A stretch of DNA of 64,000 nt from Ditylenchus dipsaci. Taxonomy: Eukaryota > Nematoda > Chromadorea > Rhabditida > Anguinidae. The DNA lies in NCBI GenBank assembly GCA_004194705.1, contig SADC01000439.1:372001-436000 (forward strand), written 5' to 3'. Of the stretch, positions 43,219 to 55,673 are shown one piece after another. How positions within the stretch are numbered: position 1 is the first letter of the stretch; each line of letters begins with the position of its first letter. Position numbers and translations under genes: made by a program. The notes beneath the pieces were generated by a model. It had not been told where the DNA came from. It did not search any database and saw only the letters and a list, made by a program, of their open reading frames with translations.

Positions 43219-44669
43219 AATTATTAGATGTTGTTTTTGTCATAACTTATTATTGAACGAGCTTTTAATGAAGCTTTTTCAATACTTAGCATCCTGTACT
43301 CAGCGTGCATTATAAGAATGAAGTGTAGTCGCTCAGCTGCTTCAGATAAAGCGGGAATTATGAGTATGTCGTGCGCAAGTGTTCTACTAAAACTCTTTTC
43401 AATGATTTTTTCGCCATTATTAAATTGTTCTTCCTTGTAGAGAACAAACAGAAGGGTCTAACAACTTCGCATTTATGTAGTAGAGTTTGCTGTTTTCGCG
43501 ATTTCCAGAAGTTATGACGTCGTTATAATGCTTCACCGTGCAGATTTTCAGTCATTTCTTCAAAAATTTGAAAATATGTGTGTTTTCGTCGGGTGGATTC
43601 ATGGTAATTTTGATTGCTGTAGAAAAAGTAAGGGGTTAAAAATAAAAATTAAACTAACTTAAAGGACCGAACGAAACAATTCGAACGAAACAAATTCATT
43701 TTGCTCCTATTTCAAAAAAGTTGCCGAAAGACCGCGAATTCAAAAAATTTGTGGCCCTAAGGATTACCATCCTGCATTATTATTAAAAGGACCATGGCTT
43801 TTGCGCGCAGTGGCATGTCCGAATTTGTATTGTCGCAGAGCAATTCTCTTTCGTCTCTCACTTTACTCTTTCGAGTCGTTTGAAATGACCCAAAAGAGTA
43901 AAGTTTGCGATGAAAGAGAAGTGTCCCCCGCCAATTAAAATTTTGCACATGCCACTGCGAGCAATCTATACTACCTTGGTCAAGCTTGGCCAAGCATACT
44001 TGGCCAAGAGTCTTGGCCAACACTTGGTCACCAACATGTTGGTCACCAACATAGTGGGGCGCCCGTCCGCCGGGCCCGTCCCGTCCCGTCCTGGACGGCG
44101 TCGAAAAAGTGGACGGTCGGACGGCCGGAGGCGGATGAAAAAGGGGAGGACGGCCAGCGGGCAGAGGGCGATCCAGACTGGGCGACGAAGGACGAAATTA
44201 TTCAAGACATCCTTAAGACAAAAAGCCAACAAACTTTTTTTGCTGCCAGGGATCCTGCACTTTTAGCGATTACTGCAAGTATCTCATATTTCATGCAACA
44301 TTACCTAAATATATTTTCAAATTTTAAAGAAATGAATGAAAATCTGCACGGTGAAGCATTATAACGACGTCATAACTTCTGGAAATCGCGAAAACAGCAA
44401 ACTCTACTACATAAATGCGAAGTTGTTAGACCCTTCTGTTTGTTCTCTACAAGGAAGAACAATTTAATAATGGCGAAAAAATCATTGAAAAGAGTTTTAG
44501 TAGAACACTTGCGCACGACATACTCATAATTCCCGCTTTATCTGAAGCAGCTGAGCGACTACACTTCATTCTTATAATGCACGCTGAGTACAGGATGCTA
44601 AGTATTGAAAAAGCTTCATTAAAAGCTCGTTCAATAATAAGTTATGACAAAAACAACATCTAATAATTA
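43219..44669. repeat. Inverted repeat with about 360-bp arms
   Basis: 43219-43583 and 44311-44669 are reverse complements with high identity (shared words gcttcaccgtgcagatttt and ggcgaaaaaatcattgaaaag). The interior holds a ggaccatgg MITE (43786-43973), CTTGGCCAA repeats and a GC-rich GGACGGC block. The whole arrangement is nested. Confidence 0.8.
43786..43973. mobile_element. MITE with ggaccatgg ends
   Basis: Same family as 28643-28850: cgcgcagtggcatgtcc at the left and cacatgccactgcgag at the right, with the ctctttcgtctc pair inside. Confidence 0.75.
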
Positions 44670-44873
44670 CGATGCCCATTATTGTATGCTACCGTTTTAT
44701 TATTTAAACAAAACATTTTATGTTATGGACGGCGGACGGCCGGCTACGAAGTACGGCCGGCACGGCCGGCAAAATTTTGGACGGCTGGGGAAATTTTTAA
44801 AAATGGGACCGCCGGCGTAAAACTCAAAAGACGGGGAGGGGACGCCGCCCAAATTTGATAAATGTGCCCCACT
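44053..44873. mobile_element. GC-rich element with GGACGGC motifs (composite)
   Basis: Ends agtggggc and gccccact split a CTTGGCCAA / ggtcaccaa repeat tract that continues on both sides. Both ends (44053-44180 and 44720-44850) are packed with GGACGG/CGGCCGG words. The centre contains the right arm of the inverted repeat at 43219-44669. No clear target duplication. Confidence 0.5.
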
Positions 44874-45049
44874 ATGGTCACCAATACTTGGCCAACACTT
44901 TGCCAATATCCGCTTTTCGCAGCAATTAGACGTAAAATTTGCTTACTGACCTACTAGGGTCAGCAGGCACCTATCGTCGCCTATGCCGCTCGGGAACATT
45001 AGTTGTTCATTTACATTAGTAGTTCGGGTAGATTAATCTTTAGATTGCA

Positions 45050-45440
45050 TTAATGGTTAGGGCAGAACATCCACCCTACTTGTTAACTCACCTACTCTAC
45101 CCTCGCCCACCCTCGCCCACCCTCGCCCACCCTCGCCTTTCTTCGCCTAACTCGCATACTCTCGCTTAGCCTCACCTACCCTCGCCTATCCTCGCCTGTT
45201 TCGCCTACCGTCGCCTATTACGCCTACTGTAACGTACACCTGCCCTGTTCCCCAAAGTGTGCGTTATATCAAAGTTTGACTGTAGAGATCCCACCTGAAC
45301 ACTTAACTATCCCATCTGGCTACCTACCCACTCTAACTGGCAATTTACCTATCCTACCTGGCAGAAAAGTGCACTTGAACACAAAAATCCACCTTAAATC
45401 CAGGCTAAAATCCACCATCACCGATTTGGAGGGCAAGGAA
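45050..45440. repeat. CCTCGCC-rich repeat, first copy
   Basis: A tract of imperfect CCTCGCCYAC units (45100-45220), a CAGTC-type end (caaagtttgactg at about 45270-45282) and an adjoining segment with taaatccaggctaaaatccacc. The set recurs in inverse order at 58850-59330. Confidence 0.7.
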
Positions 45441-45899
45441 ATTATTTTTAGAAGCAAATTCAATTCAATAAAACATCAAACAGGAGTTGAATAAAGTTTG
45501 CAAGTGATATCGTTTGTTTGCTGGGAAGTGTACCTTGGGGAAAAAAATAGGAAAAAGTTATGATTGAAAACTCTTGGTGACCAAGCTTGGCCAAGCTTGT
45601 TCTAGATATTGGTCACTGACCAAACCAAGATTTTTTTTGCTATGAAAGTGTTGGTGACCAAGCTTGGCCATATTGGTGACCAAGGTTGTCTTGGCCAAGC
45701 TTGGCCAAGTATTGGTGACCAACCTTGGCCAACATTCTTGGCCAACCTTGGCCAATCTTGGCGAAGGTAGTATAGATTCTCCCAATAAAAATTTAATTTA
45801 TAAATATTGTACAGTAAACATTTCATTTTTGCCATTTAGCCTTAGAAAAGTCGTCCGTAACCTTTGATTATTCTAGAACAGTTTTTCAGTAGTAAAATA

Positions 45900-46151
45900 C
45901 CGTATTTCCTCTAATATAACCACCCGCTCTAATAAACCCACCCCCTCAACTTCCAGTGTCTGTATCTCGGAACAGAGTAAATATTCTGCAAAGCTGTTTT
46001 TTGCGTTTTCTTAGTTCCCACGAGCTCTACCGATTCCGCTTTTTGGATTTTGGTTGAAGCCACAAAAATCTCAAAATGACTCTAATAAACCCACCCCTCA
46101 GAAGGGGTTTGAAAAATAAACCCACCGGTGGTTATATTAGAGGAAATACGG
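45900..46151. mobile_element. CCGTATTTCC MITE in tandem unit 1
   Basis: Ends ccgtatttcctctaatat and its complement are flanked by TA on both sides. The diverged copy at 29080 shows one TA and no element, a natural empty site. Equivalent copies sit in units 2 and 3. Confidence 0.92.
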
Positions 46152-46623
46152 TAACCGATTGTTCCGGCTGGTATGAAAGGGGCAATTGTTACCGGTTCAT
46201 ATCAAAAGACCACTTTTAATCTGCTCACATCATAAAGACAACAATTCTATGACTTCAAATGTTTTAAATACGGCTCTAATTTAAAATTACGAAATTTGAG
46301 CCCGAATCGCGTCGAGACTATCTCTCCAATCCGATTCCCATTTCAGGCACATCTTATTTTGAGAAAAAGTGCCCTAAAAAGGCACGTTATGCTTTTTAGA
46401 GCACTTTTTGTCAGCTGTGAAAATAAAAAGGGCACATTTGTCGAACCCTGGTGTCAGCTACATGTCTAGTGAGCAATAATGCAGTTGGAAAATGCTGCTC
46501 TAATTGTCATATAAAAATTGTCTGCTTGATTTCACATGATACATGACACTGTGTTTTATAATGACCTATAAATTTTATAATTATTGTTTAATTTTTATTC
46601 AACATTTTTAATCCTGCAGCCAA

Positions 46624-46893
46624 TCAATGATGAGCATCTTTAAATGGATAAAGGTCTGGATTTGCTCTTTCTTTGGCCAGAAGATCTTCAAGATACTGTT
46701 GACCAGCACGTCTTGCAGCTTCTTCATAACCCAGATCTTGGACAGCCTTGTGGTGAGGTTGATCGTGAAGAGCACGGTTTGAAGATTGGGCCGCAAACTG
46801 ACTCTCTTTCCAGCAGCATTGGCAACACTTCCTTGGTTAGACGCTCTTCTGCACTCTTTCTGCCAAATTTCTCAATGTATTTGAGTCCACTAT
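46624..46893 (-). pseudogene. Conserved terminal exon, unit 1 copy (frameshift)
   Basis: Same exon as 49523-49791 with one extra A (ccgcaaactg against ccgcaactg), which shifts the frame. An assembly error is as likely as real decay. Confidence 0.65.
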
Positions 46894-47144
46894 CTGTAAA
46901 CAAGTATTCCTATTTTTTTGCTTGGTGGCAGCCAAAAACAAACAGCAAGAATTCCTGCTGCACAAATTCCACAGCGTATCAGGTCGCAGTCTCCAATAAC
47001 CACACACCATGCGTTAGGTGAACAATATGTTTCTGAACGTAAGTAATTTTATTTTTTGGACTTTTAATTACCGAGCTTTTATATTTTTAAAAATTTCCCA
47101 CGAAACTTTTGATGAAGTTTCTAAAACTACGAAAATCGTTTATT

Positions 47145-47335
47145 AAAGGACGATGGTTTTGCGAGCAGCGACATGTGCAAAATTCGAGTTGGCGGGAGAC
47201 AATTCTCTTTCGTCTCTCACTATACTCTAATGAGTCATTTCAAACGACTCAAAAGAGCACATTTCTAGACGAAAGAGAAGTGTCCCGCCAATTCAAATTT
47301 GCACATGCCGCTGCTCCCAAAAACCATGGTCCTTT
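47145..47335. mobile_element. ggaccatgg-family MITE in tandem unit 1
   Basis: Left aaaggacgatggttttgcg and right aaaaaccatggtccttt, with the ctctttcgtctc/gacgaaagagaag pair. Counterparts at about 50044-50234 and 52945-53135. Confidence 0.8.
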
Positions 47336-47929
47336 GAATGCTTTAAGTTCTGGTGGCATTAAACTAGTAAACTGGTTATTACAATTCTTTTTTTTGAAAA
47401 TTTTTAAAAGATTTGACGCTACTGGAATATACCCTCCCGAAAAATCTACTGGAATATACCTCTCCTGAAAAAGCTACTAGAATATACGCCATCTAATAGT
47501 TTCTGGAGAATACCTAAAACCATCATTTTTGAAGAAAAAAGAAGTTGTAAAAATTCCTTGTAAGTAGTGGATAGGCGCTGAGCCTAAATCTAAGCCTAGG
47601 CGAAAACCGGAGCACTTGCACTAAATCCCAGCATTCGATTGCCCTATACCCTCACCACTCTATTGTGCTATTTTCTTCACAAAGCTTGAAAAAACTGCTT
47701 ATTTACAATTTTAAATACTTTTATGCAAAAATATTGACGGTGATGATTTTTTTAAACTTGCCTTGGTCCGCCAAGCTAAATCGGTCGCTGGGGGTAAAGA
47801 GCAATCGAGTGCTGGGTGTTTGATGCAATTTAGCCCGAAAACCCAATACCAAATTATTGAGTAGGATATATTCCAGTAGCGCTTTTTAGGGAGAGATATA
47901 TTTCATTAGCGCCAAAATTTAATATTTAG

Positions 47930-48121
47930 GTTCTTATTTTTTACGCCGGCCCACCGCTTTTATTAGTTTCCTCACCTCGAAGCGTATCTAGAAAAAATTC
48001 TGTGGAGAAATTTTATCAAAAACAAAGAACCATTTGATGAACCTCTGAAAGCCATCACCATCTTGTATGAGCCAAAAAATCAGAACCCTTTGCCTACAAA
48101 AGTTTTTGTTGTCCAGAATGA
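47930..48121 (+). pseudogene. Plus-strand exon, unit 1 copy (two homopolymer indels)
   Basis: Counterpart of the intact exon at 50833-51024. It has one extra A near 47995 and one T fewer near 48105, so the frame is disturbed between them and then restored. Confidence 0.5.
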
Positions 48122-49522
48122 TATAAAAATGGATTATCATAAGTGGGCCGGATAAAGAATAGATAATACCCAATATTTAAAATTTCTAAAAAAATTGTTA
48201 CCATGAAACAGCATCACGAAACAACTACTAAGCAAAAAGTATTTTAAGAGAGTCATAGTACAGAAGAGAAATGAAACTTCAGCACTTTGCAGTTATTATA
48301 TATCTGTTTGTGAGTTTATCGTTTGCATAATCAACCTTTTTTCTTAGAAGAAGCAAATTCAATTCAATAAAACATCAAACAGGAGTTGAATAAAGTTTGC
48401 AAGTGATATCGTTTGTTTGCTGGGAAGTGTACCTTGGGGAAAAAAATAGGAAAAAGTTATGATTGAAAACTCTTGGTGACCAAGCTTGGCCAAGCTTGTT
48501 CTAGATATTGGTCACTGACCAAACCAAGATTTTTTTGCTATGAAAGTGTTGGTGACCAAGCTTGGCCATATTGGTGACCAAGGTTGTCTTGGCCAAGCTT
48601 GGCCAAGTATTGGTGACCAACCTTGGCCAACATTCTTGGCCAACCTTGGCCAATCTTGGCGAAGGTAGTATAGATTCTCCCAATAAAAATTTAATTTATA
48701 AATATTGTACAGTAAACATTTCATTTTTGCCATTTAGCCTTAGAAAAGTCGTCCGTAACCTTTGATTATTCTAGAACAGTTTTTCAGTAGTAAAATACCG
48801 TATTTCCTCTAATATAACCACCCGCTCTAATAAACCCACCCCTCAACTTCCAGTGTCTGTATCTCGGAACAGAGTAAATATTCTGCAAAGCTGTTTTTTG
48901 CGTTTTCTTAGTTCCCACGAGCTCTACCGATTCCGCTTTTTGGATTTTGGTTGAAGCCACAAAAATCTCAAAATGACTCTAATAAACCCACCCTCAGAAG
49001 GGGTTTGAAAAATAAACCCACCGGTGGTTATATTAGAGGAAATACGGTAACCGATTGTTCCCGGCTGGTATGAAAGGGGCAATTGTTACCGGTTCATATC
49101 AAAAGACCACTTTTAATCTGCTCACATCATAAAGACAACAATTCTATGACTTCAAATGTTTTAAATACGGCTCTAATTTAAAATTACGAAATTTGAGCCC
49201 GAATCGCGTCGAGACTATCTCTCCAATCCGATTCCCATTTCAGGCACATCTTATTTTTGAGAAAAAGTGCCCTAAAAAGGCACGTTATGCCTTTTTAGAG
49301 CACTTTTTGTCAGCTGTGAAAATAAAAAGGGCACATTTGTCGAACCCTGGTGTCAGCTACATGTCTAGTGAGCAATAATGCAGTTGGAAAATGCTGCTCT
49401 AATTGTCATATAAAAATTGTCTGCTTGATTTCACATGATACATGACACTGTGTTTTATAATGACCTATAAATTTTATAATTATTGTTTAATTTTTATTCA
49501 ACATTTTTAATCCTGCAGCCAA

Positions 49523-49791
49523 TCAATGATGAGCATCTTTAAATGGATAAAGGTCTGGATTTGCTCTTTCTTTGGCCAGAAGATCTTCAAGATACTGTTG
49601 ACCAGCACGTCTTGCAGCTTCTTCATAACCCAGATCTTGGACAGCCTTGTGGTGAGGTTGATCGTGAAGAGCACGGTTTGAAGATTGGGCCGCAACTGAC
49701 TCTCTTTCCAGCAGCATTGGCAACACTTCCTTGGTTAGACGCTCTTCTGCACTCTTTCTGCCAAATTTCTCAATGTATTTGAGTCCACTAT
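49523..49791 (-). CDS. Terminal exon of an unidentified conserved protein, unit 2
   Basis: The 89-codon exon follows tgtttacag and ends TGA. Sequence features: KYIEKFGRKSAEERLTKEV, then LLERESVAAQSSNRALHDQ, and LGYEEAARRAGQQYLEDLL. It is predicted helical and soluble, with no membrane segment. Its exact upstream exon was not found. It shares its frame and most residues with the copy at 29574-29842. Confidence 0.6.
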
Positions 49792-50832
49792 CTGTAAACA
49801 AGTATTCCTATTTTTTGCTTGGTGGCAGCCAAAAACAAACAGCAAGAATTTCCTGCTGCACAAATTCCACAGCGTATCAGGTCGCAGTCTCCAATAACCA
49901 CACACCATGCGTTAGGTGAACAATATGTTTCTGAACGTAAGTAATTTTATTTTTTGGACTTTTAATTACCGAGCTTTTATATTTTTAAAAATTTCCCACG
50001 AAACTTTTGATGAAGTTTCTAAAACTACGAAAATCGTTTATTAAAGGACGATGGTTTTGCGAGCAGCGACATGTGCAAAATTCGAGTTGGCGGGAGACAA
50101 TTCTCTTTCGTCTCTCACTATACTCTAATGAGTCATTTCAAACGACTCAAAAGAGCACATTTCTAGACGAAAGAGAAGTGTCCCCGCCAATTCAAATTTG
50201 CACATGCCGCTGCTCCCAAAAACCATGGTCCTTTGAATGCTTTAAGTTCTGGTGGCATTAAACTAGTAAACTGGTTATTACAATTCTTTTTTTTGAAAAT
50301 TTTTAAAAGATTTGACGCTACTGGAATATACCCCTCCCGAAAAATCTACTGGAATATACCTCTCCTGAAAAAGCTACTAGAATATACGCCATCTAATAGT
50401 TTCTGGAGAATACCTAAAACCATCATTTTTGAAGAAAAAAGAAGTTGTAAAAATTCCTTGTAAGTAGTGGATAGGCGCTGAGCCTAAATCTAAGCCTAGG
50501 CGAAAACCGGAGCACTTGCACTAAATCCCCAGCATTCGATTGCCCTATACCCTCACCACTCTATTGTGCTATTTTCTTCACAAAAGCTTGAAAAAACTGC
50601 TTATTTACAATTTTAAATACTTTTATGCAAAAATATTGACGGTGATGATTTTTTTTAAACTTGCCTTGGTCCGCCAAGCTAAATCGGTCGCTGGGGTAAA
50701 GAGCAATCGAGTGCTGGGTGTTTGATGCAATTTAGCCCGAAAACCCAATACCAAATTATTGAGTAGGATATATTCCAGTAGCGCTTTTTAGGGAGAGATA
50801 TATTTCATTAGCGCCAAAAATTTAATATTTAG

Positions 50833-51024
50833 GTTCTTATTTTTTACGCCGGCCCACCGCTTTTATTAGTTTCCTCACCTCGAAGCGTATCTAGAAAAAT
50901 TCTGTGGAGAAATTTTATCAAAAACAAAGAACCATTTGATGAACCTCTGAAAGCCATCACCATCTTGTATGAGCCAAAAAATCAGAACCCTTTGCCTACA
51001 AAAGTTTTTTGTTGTCCAGAATGA
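50833..51024 (+). CDS. Plus-strand exon of an unidentified protein, unit 2 (intact)
   Basis: The frame is open for 63 codons from the acceptor tatttag to TGA: VLIFYAGPPLLLVSSPRSVS, then RKILWRNFIKNKEPFDEPLK and AITILYEPKN, ending KVFCCPE. Only this copy is uninterrupted; units 1 and 3 have homopolymer indels. Not recognised; no start codon, so an upstream exon is implied. Confidence 0.45.
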   Translation, partial: VLIFYAGPPLLLVSSPRSVSRKILWRNFIKNKEPFDEPLKAITILYEPKNQNPLPTKVFCCPE

Positions 51025-52423
51025 TATAAAAATGGATTATCATAAGTGGGCCGGATAAAGAATAGATAATACCCAATATTTAAAATTTCTAAAAAAATTG
51101 TTACCATGAAACAGCATCACGAAACAACTACTAAGCAAAAAGTATTTTAAGAGAGTCATAGTACAGAAGAGAAATGAAACTTCAGCACTTTGCAGTTATT
51201 ATATATCTGTTTGTGAGTTTATCGTTTGCATAATCAACCTTTTTTCTTAGAAGAAGCAAATTCAATTCAATAAAACATCAAACAGGAGTTGAATAAAGTT
51301 TGCAAGTGATATCGTTTGTTTGCTGGGAAGTGTACCTTGGGGAAAAAAATAGGAAAAAGTTATGATTGAAAACTCTTGGTGACCAAGCTTGGCCAAGCTT
51401 GTTCTAGATATTGGTCACTGACCAAACCAAGATTTTTTTGCTATGAAAGTGTTGGTGACCAAGCTTGGCCATATTGGTGACCAAGGTTGTCTTGGCCAAG
51501 CTTGGCCAAGTATTGGTGACCAACCTTGGCCAACATTCTTGGCCAACCTTGGCCAATCTTGGCGAAGGTAGTATAGATTCTCCCAATAAAAATTTAATTT
51601 ATAAATATTGTACAGTAAACATTTCATTTTTGCCATTTAGCCTTAGAAAAGTCGTCCGTAACCTTTGATTATTCTAGAACAGTTTTTCAGTAGTAAAATA
51701 CCGTATTCCTCTAATATAACCACCCGCTCTAATAAACCCACCCCTCAACTTCAGTGTCTGTATCTCGGAACAGAGTAAATATTCTGCAAAGCTGTTTTTT
51801 GCGTTTTCTTAGTTCCCACGAGCTCTACCGATTCCGCTTTTTGGATTTTGGTTGAAGCCACAAAAATCTCAAAATGACTCTAATAACCCACCCCTCAGAA
51901 GGGGTTTGAAAAATAAACCCACCGGTGGTTATATTAGAGGAATACGGTAACCGATTGTTCCCGGCTGGTATGAAAGGGGCAATTGTTACCGGTTCATATC
52001 AAAAGACCACTTTTAATCTGCTCACATCATAAAGACAACAATTCTATGACTTCAAATGTTTTAAATACGGCTCTAATTTAAAATTACGAAATTTGAGCCC
52101 GAATCGCGTCGAGACTATCTCTCCAATCCGATTCCCATTTCAGGCACATCTTATTTTTGAGAAAAAGTGCCCTAAAAAGGCACGTTATGCCTTTTTAGAG
52201 CACTTTTTGTCAGCTGTGAAAATAAAAAAGGGCACATTTGTCGAACCCTGGTGTCAGCTACATGTCTAGTGAGCAATAATGCAGTTGGAAAATGCTGCTC
52301 TAATTGTCATATAAAAATTGTCTGCTTGATTTCACATGATACATGACACTGTGTTTTATAATGACCTATAAATTTTATAATTATTGTTTAATTTTTATTC
52401 AACATTTTTAATCCTGCAGCCAA

Positions 52424-52692
52424 TCAATGATGAGCATCTTTAAATGGATAAAGGTCTGGATTTGCTCTTTCTTTGGCCAGAAGATCTTCAAGATACTGTT
52501 GACCAGCACGTCTTGCAGCTTCTTCATAACCCAGATCTTGGACAGCCTTGTGGTGAGGTTGATCGTGAAGAGCACGGTTTGAAGATTGGGCCGCAACTGA
52601 CTCTCTTTCCAGCAGCATTGGCAACACTTCCTTGGTTAGACGCTCTTCTGCACTCTTTCTGCCAAATTTCTCAATGTATTTGAGTCCACTAT
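52424..52692 (-). CDS. Terminal exon of an unidentified conserved protein, unit 3
   Basis: The protein sequence is identical to the unit 2 copy at 49523-49791. Confidence 0.6.
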
Positions 52693-53734
52693 CTGTAAAC
52701 AAGTATTCCTATTTTTTTGCTTGGTGGCAGCCAAAAACAAACAGCAAGAATTTCCTGCTGCACAAATTCCACAGCGTATCAGGTCGCAGTCTCCAATAAC
52801 CACACACCATGCGTTAGGTGAACAATATGTTTCTGAACGTAAGTAATTTTATTTTTTGGACTTTTAATTACCGAGCTTTTATATTTTTAAAAATTTCCCA
52901 CGAAACTTTTGATGAAGTTTCTAAAACTACGAAATCGTTTATTAAAGGACGATGGTTTTGCGAGCAGCGACATGTGCAAAATTCGAGTTGGCGGAGACAA
53001 TTCTCTTTCGTCTCTCACTATACTCTAATGAGTCATTTCAAACGACTCAAAAGAGCACATTTCTAGACGAAAGAGAAGTGTCCCCGCCAATTCAAATTTT
53101 GCACATGCCGCTGCTCCCAAAAACCATGGTCCTTTGAATGCTTTAAGTTCTGGTGGCATTAAACTAGTAAACTGGTTATTACAATTTTTTTTTTGAAAAT
53201 TTTTAAAAGATTTGACGCTACTGGAATATACCCCTCCCGAAAAATCTACTGGAATATACCTCTCCTGAAAAAGCTACTAGAATATACGCCATCTAATAGT
53301 TTCTGGAGAATACCTAAAACCATCATTTTTGAAGAAAAAAAGAAGTTGTAAAAATTCCTTGTAAGTAGTGGATAGGCGCTGAGCCTAAATCTAAGCCTAG
53401 GCGAAAACCGGAGCACTTGCACTAAATCCCCAGCATTCGATTGCCCTATACCCTCACCACTCTATTGTGCTATTTTCTTCACAAAAGCTTGAAAAAACTG
53501 CTTATTTACAATTTTAAATACTTTTATGCAAAAAATATTGACGGTGATGATTTTTTTTAAACTTGCCTTGGTCCGCCAAGCTAAATCGGTCGCTGGGGGT
53601 AAAGAGCAATCGAGTGCTGGGTGTTTGATGCAATTTAGCCCGAAAACCCAATACCAATTATTGAGTAGGATATATTCCAGTAGCGCTTTTTAGGGAGAGA
53701 TATATTTCATTAGCGCCAAAAATTTAATATTTAG

Positions 53735-53925
53735 GTTCTTATTTTTTACGCCGGCCCACCGCTTTTATTAGTTTCCTCACCTCGAAGCGTATCTAGAAAA
53801 ATTCTGTGGAGAAATTTTATCAAAAACAAAGAACCATTTGATGAACCTCTGAAAGCCATCACCATCTTGTATGAGCCAAAAATCAGAACCCTTTGCCTAC
53901 AAAAGTTTTTTGTTGTCCAGAATGA
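53735..53925 (+). pseudogene. Plus-strand exon, unit 3 copy (one-base deletion)
   Basis: As 50833-51024 but with one A missing in gagccaaaaatcag. Confidence 0.5.
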
Positions 53926-54075
53926 TATAAAAATGGATTATCATAAGTGGGCCGGATAAAGAATAGATAATACCCAATATTTAAAATTTCTAAAAAAAAT
54001 TGTTACCATGAAACAGCATCACGAAACAACTACTAAGCAAAAAGTATTTTAAGAGAGTCATAGTACAGAAGAGAA

Positions 54076-54195
54076 ATGAAACTTCAGCACTTTGCAGTTA
54101 TTATATATCTGTTTGTGAGTTTATCGTTTGCATAATCAACCTTTTTCTTTCAGCTTTATTCTAAAAAATTTTATTATAAGCGATCCTTTTTATAA
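54076..54195 (+). CDS. Signal-peptide-like short ORF at end of unit 3 (tentative)
   Basis: ATG starts MKLQHFAVIIYLFVSLSFA, a typical signal peptide, followed at once by TAA. Alternatively a gtgagt donor at 54115 and a tttcag acceptor at 54153 would splice to a short basic exon ending at 54195. The ATG is present in all three units (48271, 51174). Only unit 3 retains the better acceptor. Could be the first exon of a secreted-protein gene. Confidence 0.3.
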
Positions 54196-54368
54196 AAATT
54201 AACTACTCATATATTCTTTACAAATATAAAAAATGAGGTGATCAAAATACTTTACGTTTAGTCTATAGAATGCATTGCCGCGATACCACTTTTTAGTGCA
54301 ATTTTCTTGTGAGTATCATAATACTGAAGCTTACCAACATTAGACTTCAGCATCATCTTATACAGTTG

Positions 54369-54564
54369 AAGGACCATATTTGTTGATGCAAATAAGAATT
54401 TGGCAAATTCAAATGCGCGCGGGAAACTTCTCTTTCGTCTCGCACTCTACTCTTTGGAGTTGTTCCGAGTGACTCAAAAGAGTACAGTGAGAGACGAAAG
54501 AGAATTGTCCCGCGCGCATTTGAATTTGTCAATTCTCATTTGTTTCAACAAGTATGGTCCTTTA
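54369..54564. mobile_element. Variant ggaccat-family MITE
   Basis: aaggaccatatttgttgatg and its imperfect complement at the ends; inner ctctttcgtctcgcac and gagagacgaaagagaa pair. The outer sequence differs from the ggaccatgg copies, marking a subfamily. Confidence 0.7.
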
Positions 54565-55440
54565 AATATACTTCTAAACAATTTCTTAATAAAATTCTTT
54601 AAATTTTGTCAAAAATTTTGCCTCTCACTCAGGCTGACCACTTGCCATACAAGTTGGCATCTTTGCCACCTTTTTGTCATCATTTCACTTTAAAAAAAAT
54701 CTTACAATGCCACCTCTTTGAAAAGTTTAGTCTTTTTTTTTAAATCTGAGTTCCTCACCCTGCTCTCACCCCTCCGGCATAGATGACCATTTTGAAGTAT
54801 TTAGGGTTATTTTCGGGTGATTTATAACATTTTTCTTGAAAATGTTTTGAGTTTTTTCTCGAGTTCTTCCATAAAAGTTGTTGTTTTTTCAATCTTTTTT
54901 GACTTGAAAGGGCAAAAACAGGGTCATAGAATCGTTTTATTTTTTTGTGCCATATTTTTTTGAATAGCCCTCGATATCAGCTTGCGTATAAAGAAAATAG
55001 CGGCGAAAAATTTTCATTTTTGAAAAGGGCGCTAACAAAGTATGGAGGCGATTTTCCGAGAAAAATGTCATAGTTTTTCAAAGTTTTCTTCAACAATTCG
55101 AATTTTCAATTCGTTCAAAACTACATTTGTCTTGGCACGAAAAGCATTTTTTCGACGCGGGTTCCATCCCGGTCGGCGCCAAACACTCTTATTAGGTATT
55201 ATCTGTTGCAAAAATGCCTGTATAGGCGCCTGTAGGCGACTTTAACTCCTAGTTTAAAATATTCAAGCACAAAATTCAAGCCAAATGTTTTATTCACCAA
55301 TAAAATACATTTTTCTCAAATTTTAATATAATTTTATACACTTTATGAAAGAAGATAAAAGTTTGAATGAAGGTGTCAGTTGTCAAAGAAATGAAATAAA
55401 ATAGTGAATGAATTTTTGTGAATATGATCTCTCAGATCAC
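54565..55440. other. Stretch without recognised gene
   Basis: AT-rich sequence. A tRNA-like B-box remnant (gggttccatcccggtc) lies near 55160 and a ggcgcc-rich word cluster near 55170-55240. No coding exon supported. Confidence 0.4.
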
Positions 55441-55673
55441 ATCAAATCTTTTGGGTCGCAGCGATGTTCCAACACCATATGACCGATTGGTCTAGCAGCA
55501 CAGCCGATTCCAGGATGTCCACTTCCATCACAATAGTGAGAATAAAGAGATAAGTGCCATACTCGTTAGTCACCATTTTCCTAAAAAAAGCCTGGTTACT
55601 GATAGAAACGGTGCGTAGGCGTTTGGCCACTTTTGTGAAATTTTTGGCATTCTGCAATATGTTCTGTTTTCGG

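Larger units (their letters stand above)
45451..48349. repeat. Tandem unit 1 of a 2.9-kb repeat
   Basis: Order inside the unit: CTTGGCCAA repeats, CCGTATTTCC MITE (45900-46151), minus-strand terminal exon, ggaccatgg MITE (47145-47335), a gctactggaatata foldback, plus-strand exon, and a short signal-peptide-like ORF. Units 2 and 3 follow directly. Confidence 0.93.
48350..51252. repeat. Tandem unit 2 of a 2.9-kb repeat
   Basis: Near identical to units 1 and 3; most differences are one-base length changes in homopolymers. It carries intact versions of both exons. Confidence 0.93.
51253..54148. repeat. Tandem unit 3 of a 2.9-kb repeat
   Basis: Third copy. It ends at the ctttttcttt before cag at 54151-54153, where unique sequence follows. 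Confidence 0.93.

Noticed and set aside
44000..44270. Arg/Gly-rich frames
   Set aside because: Caused by the GC-rich GGACGGC block of a repeat element.
45558..45867. Repeated open frames on both strands in each tandem unit
   Set aside because: They only translate the CTTGGCCAA repeat tract (runs of LAKLGQ or WPRLA); the same words occur on both strands.
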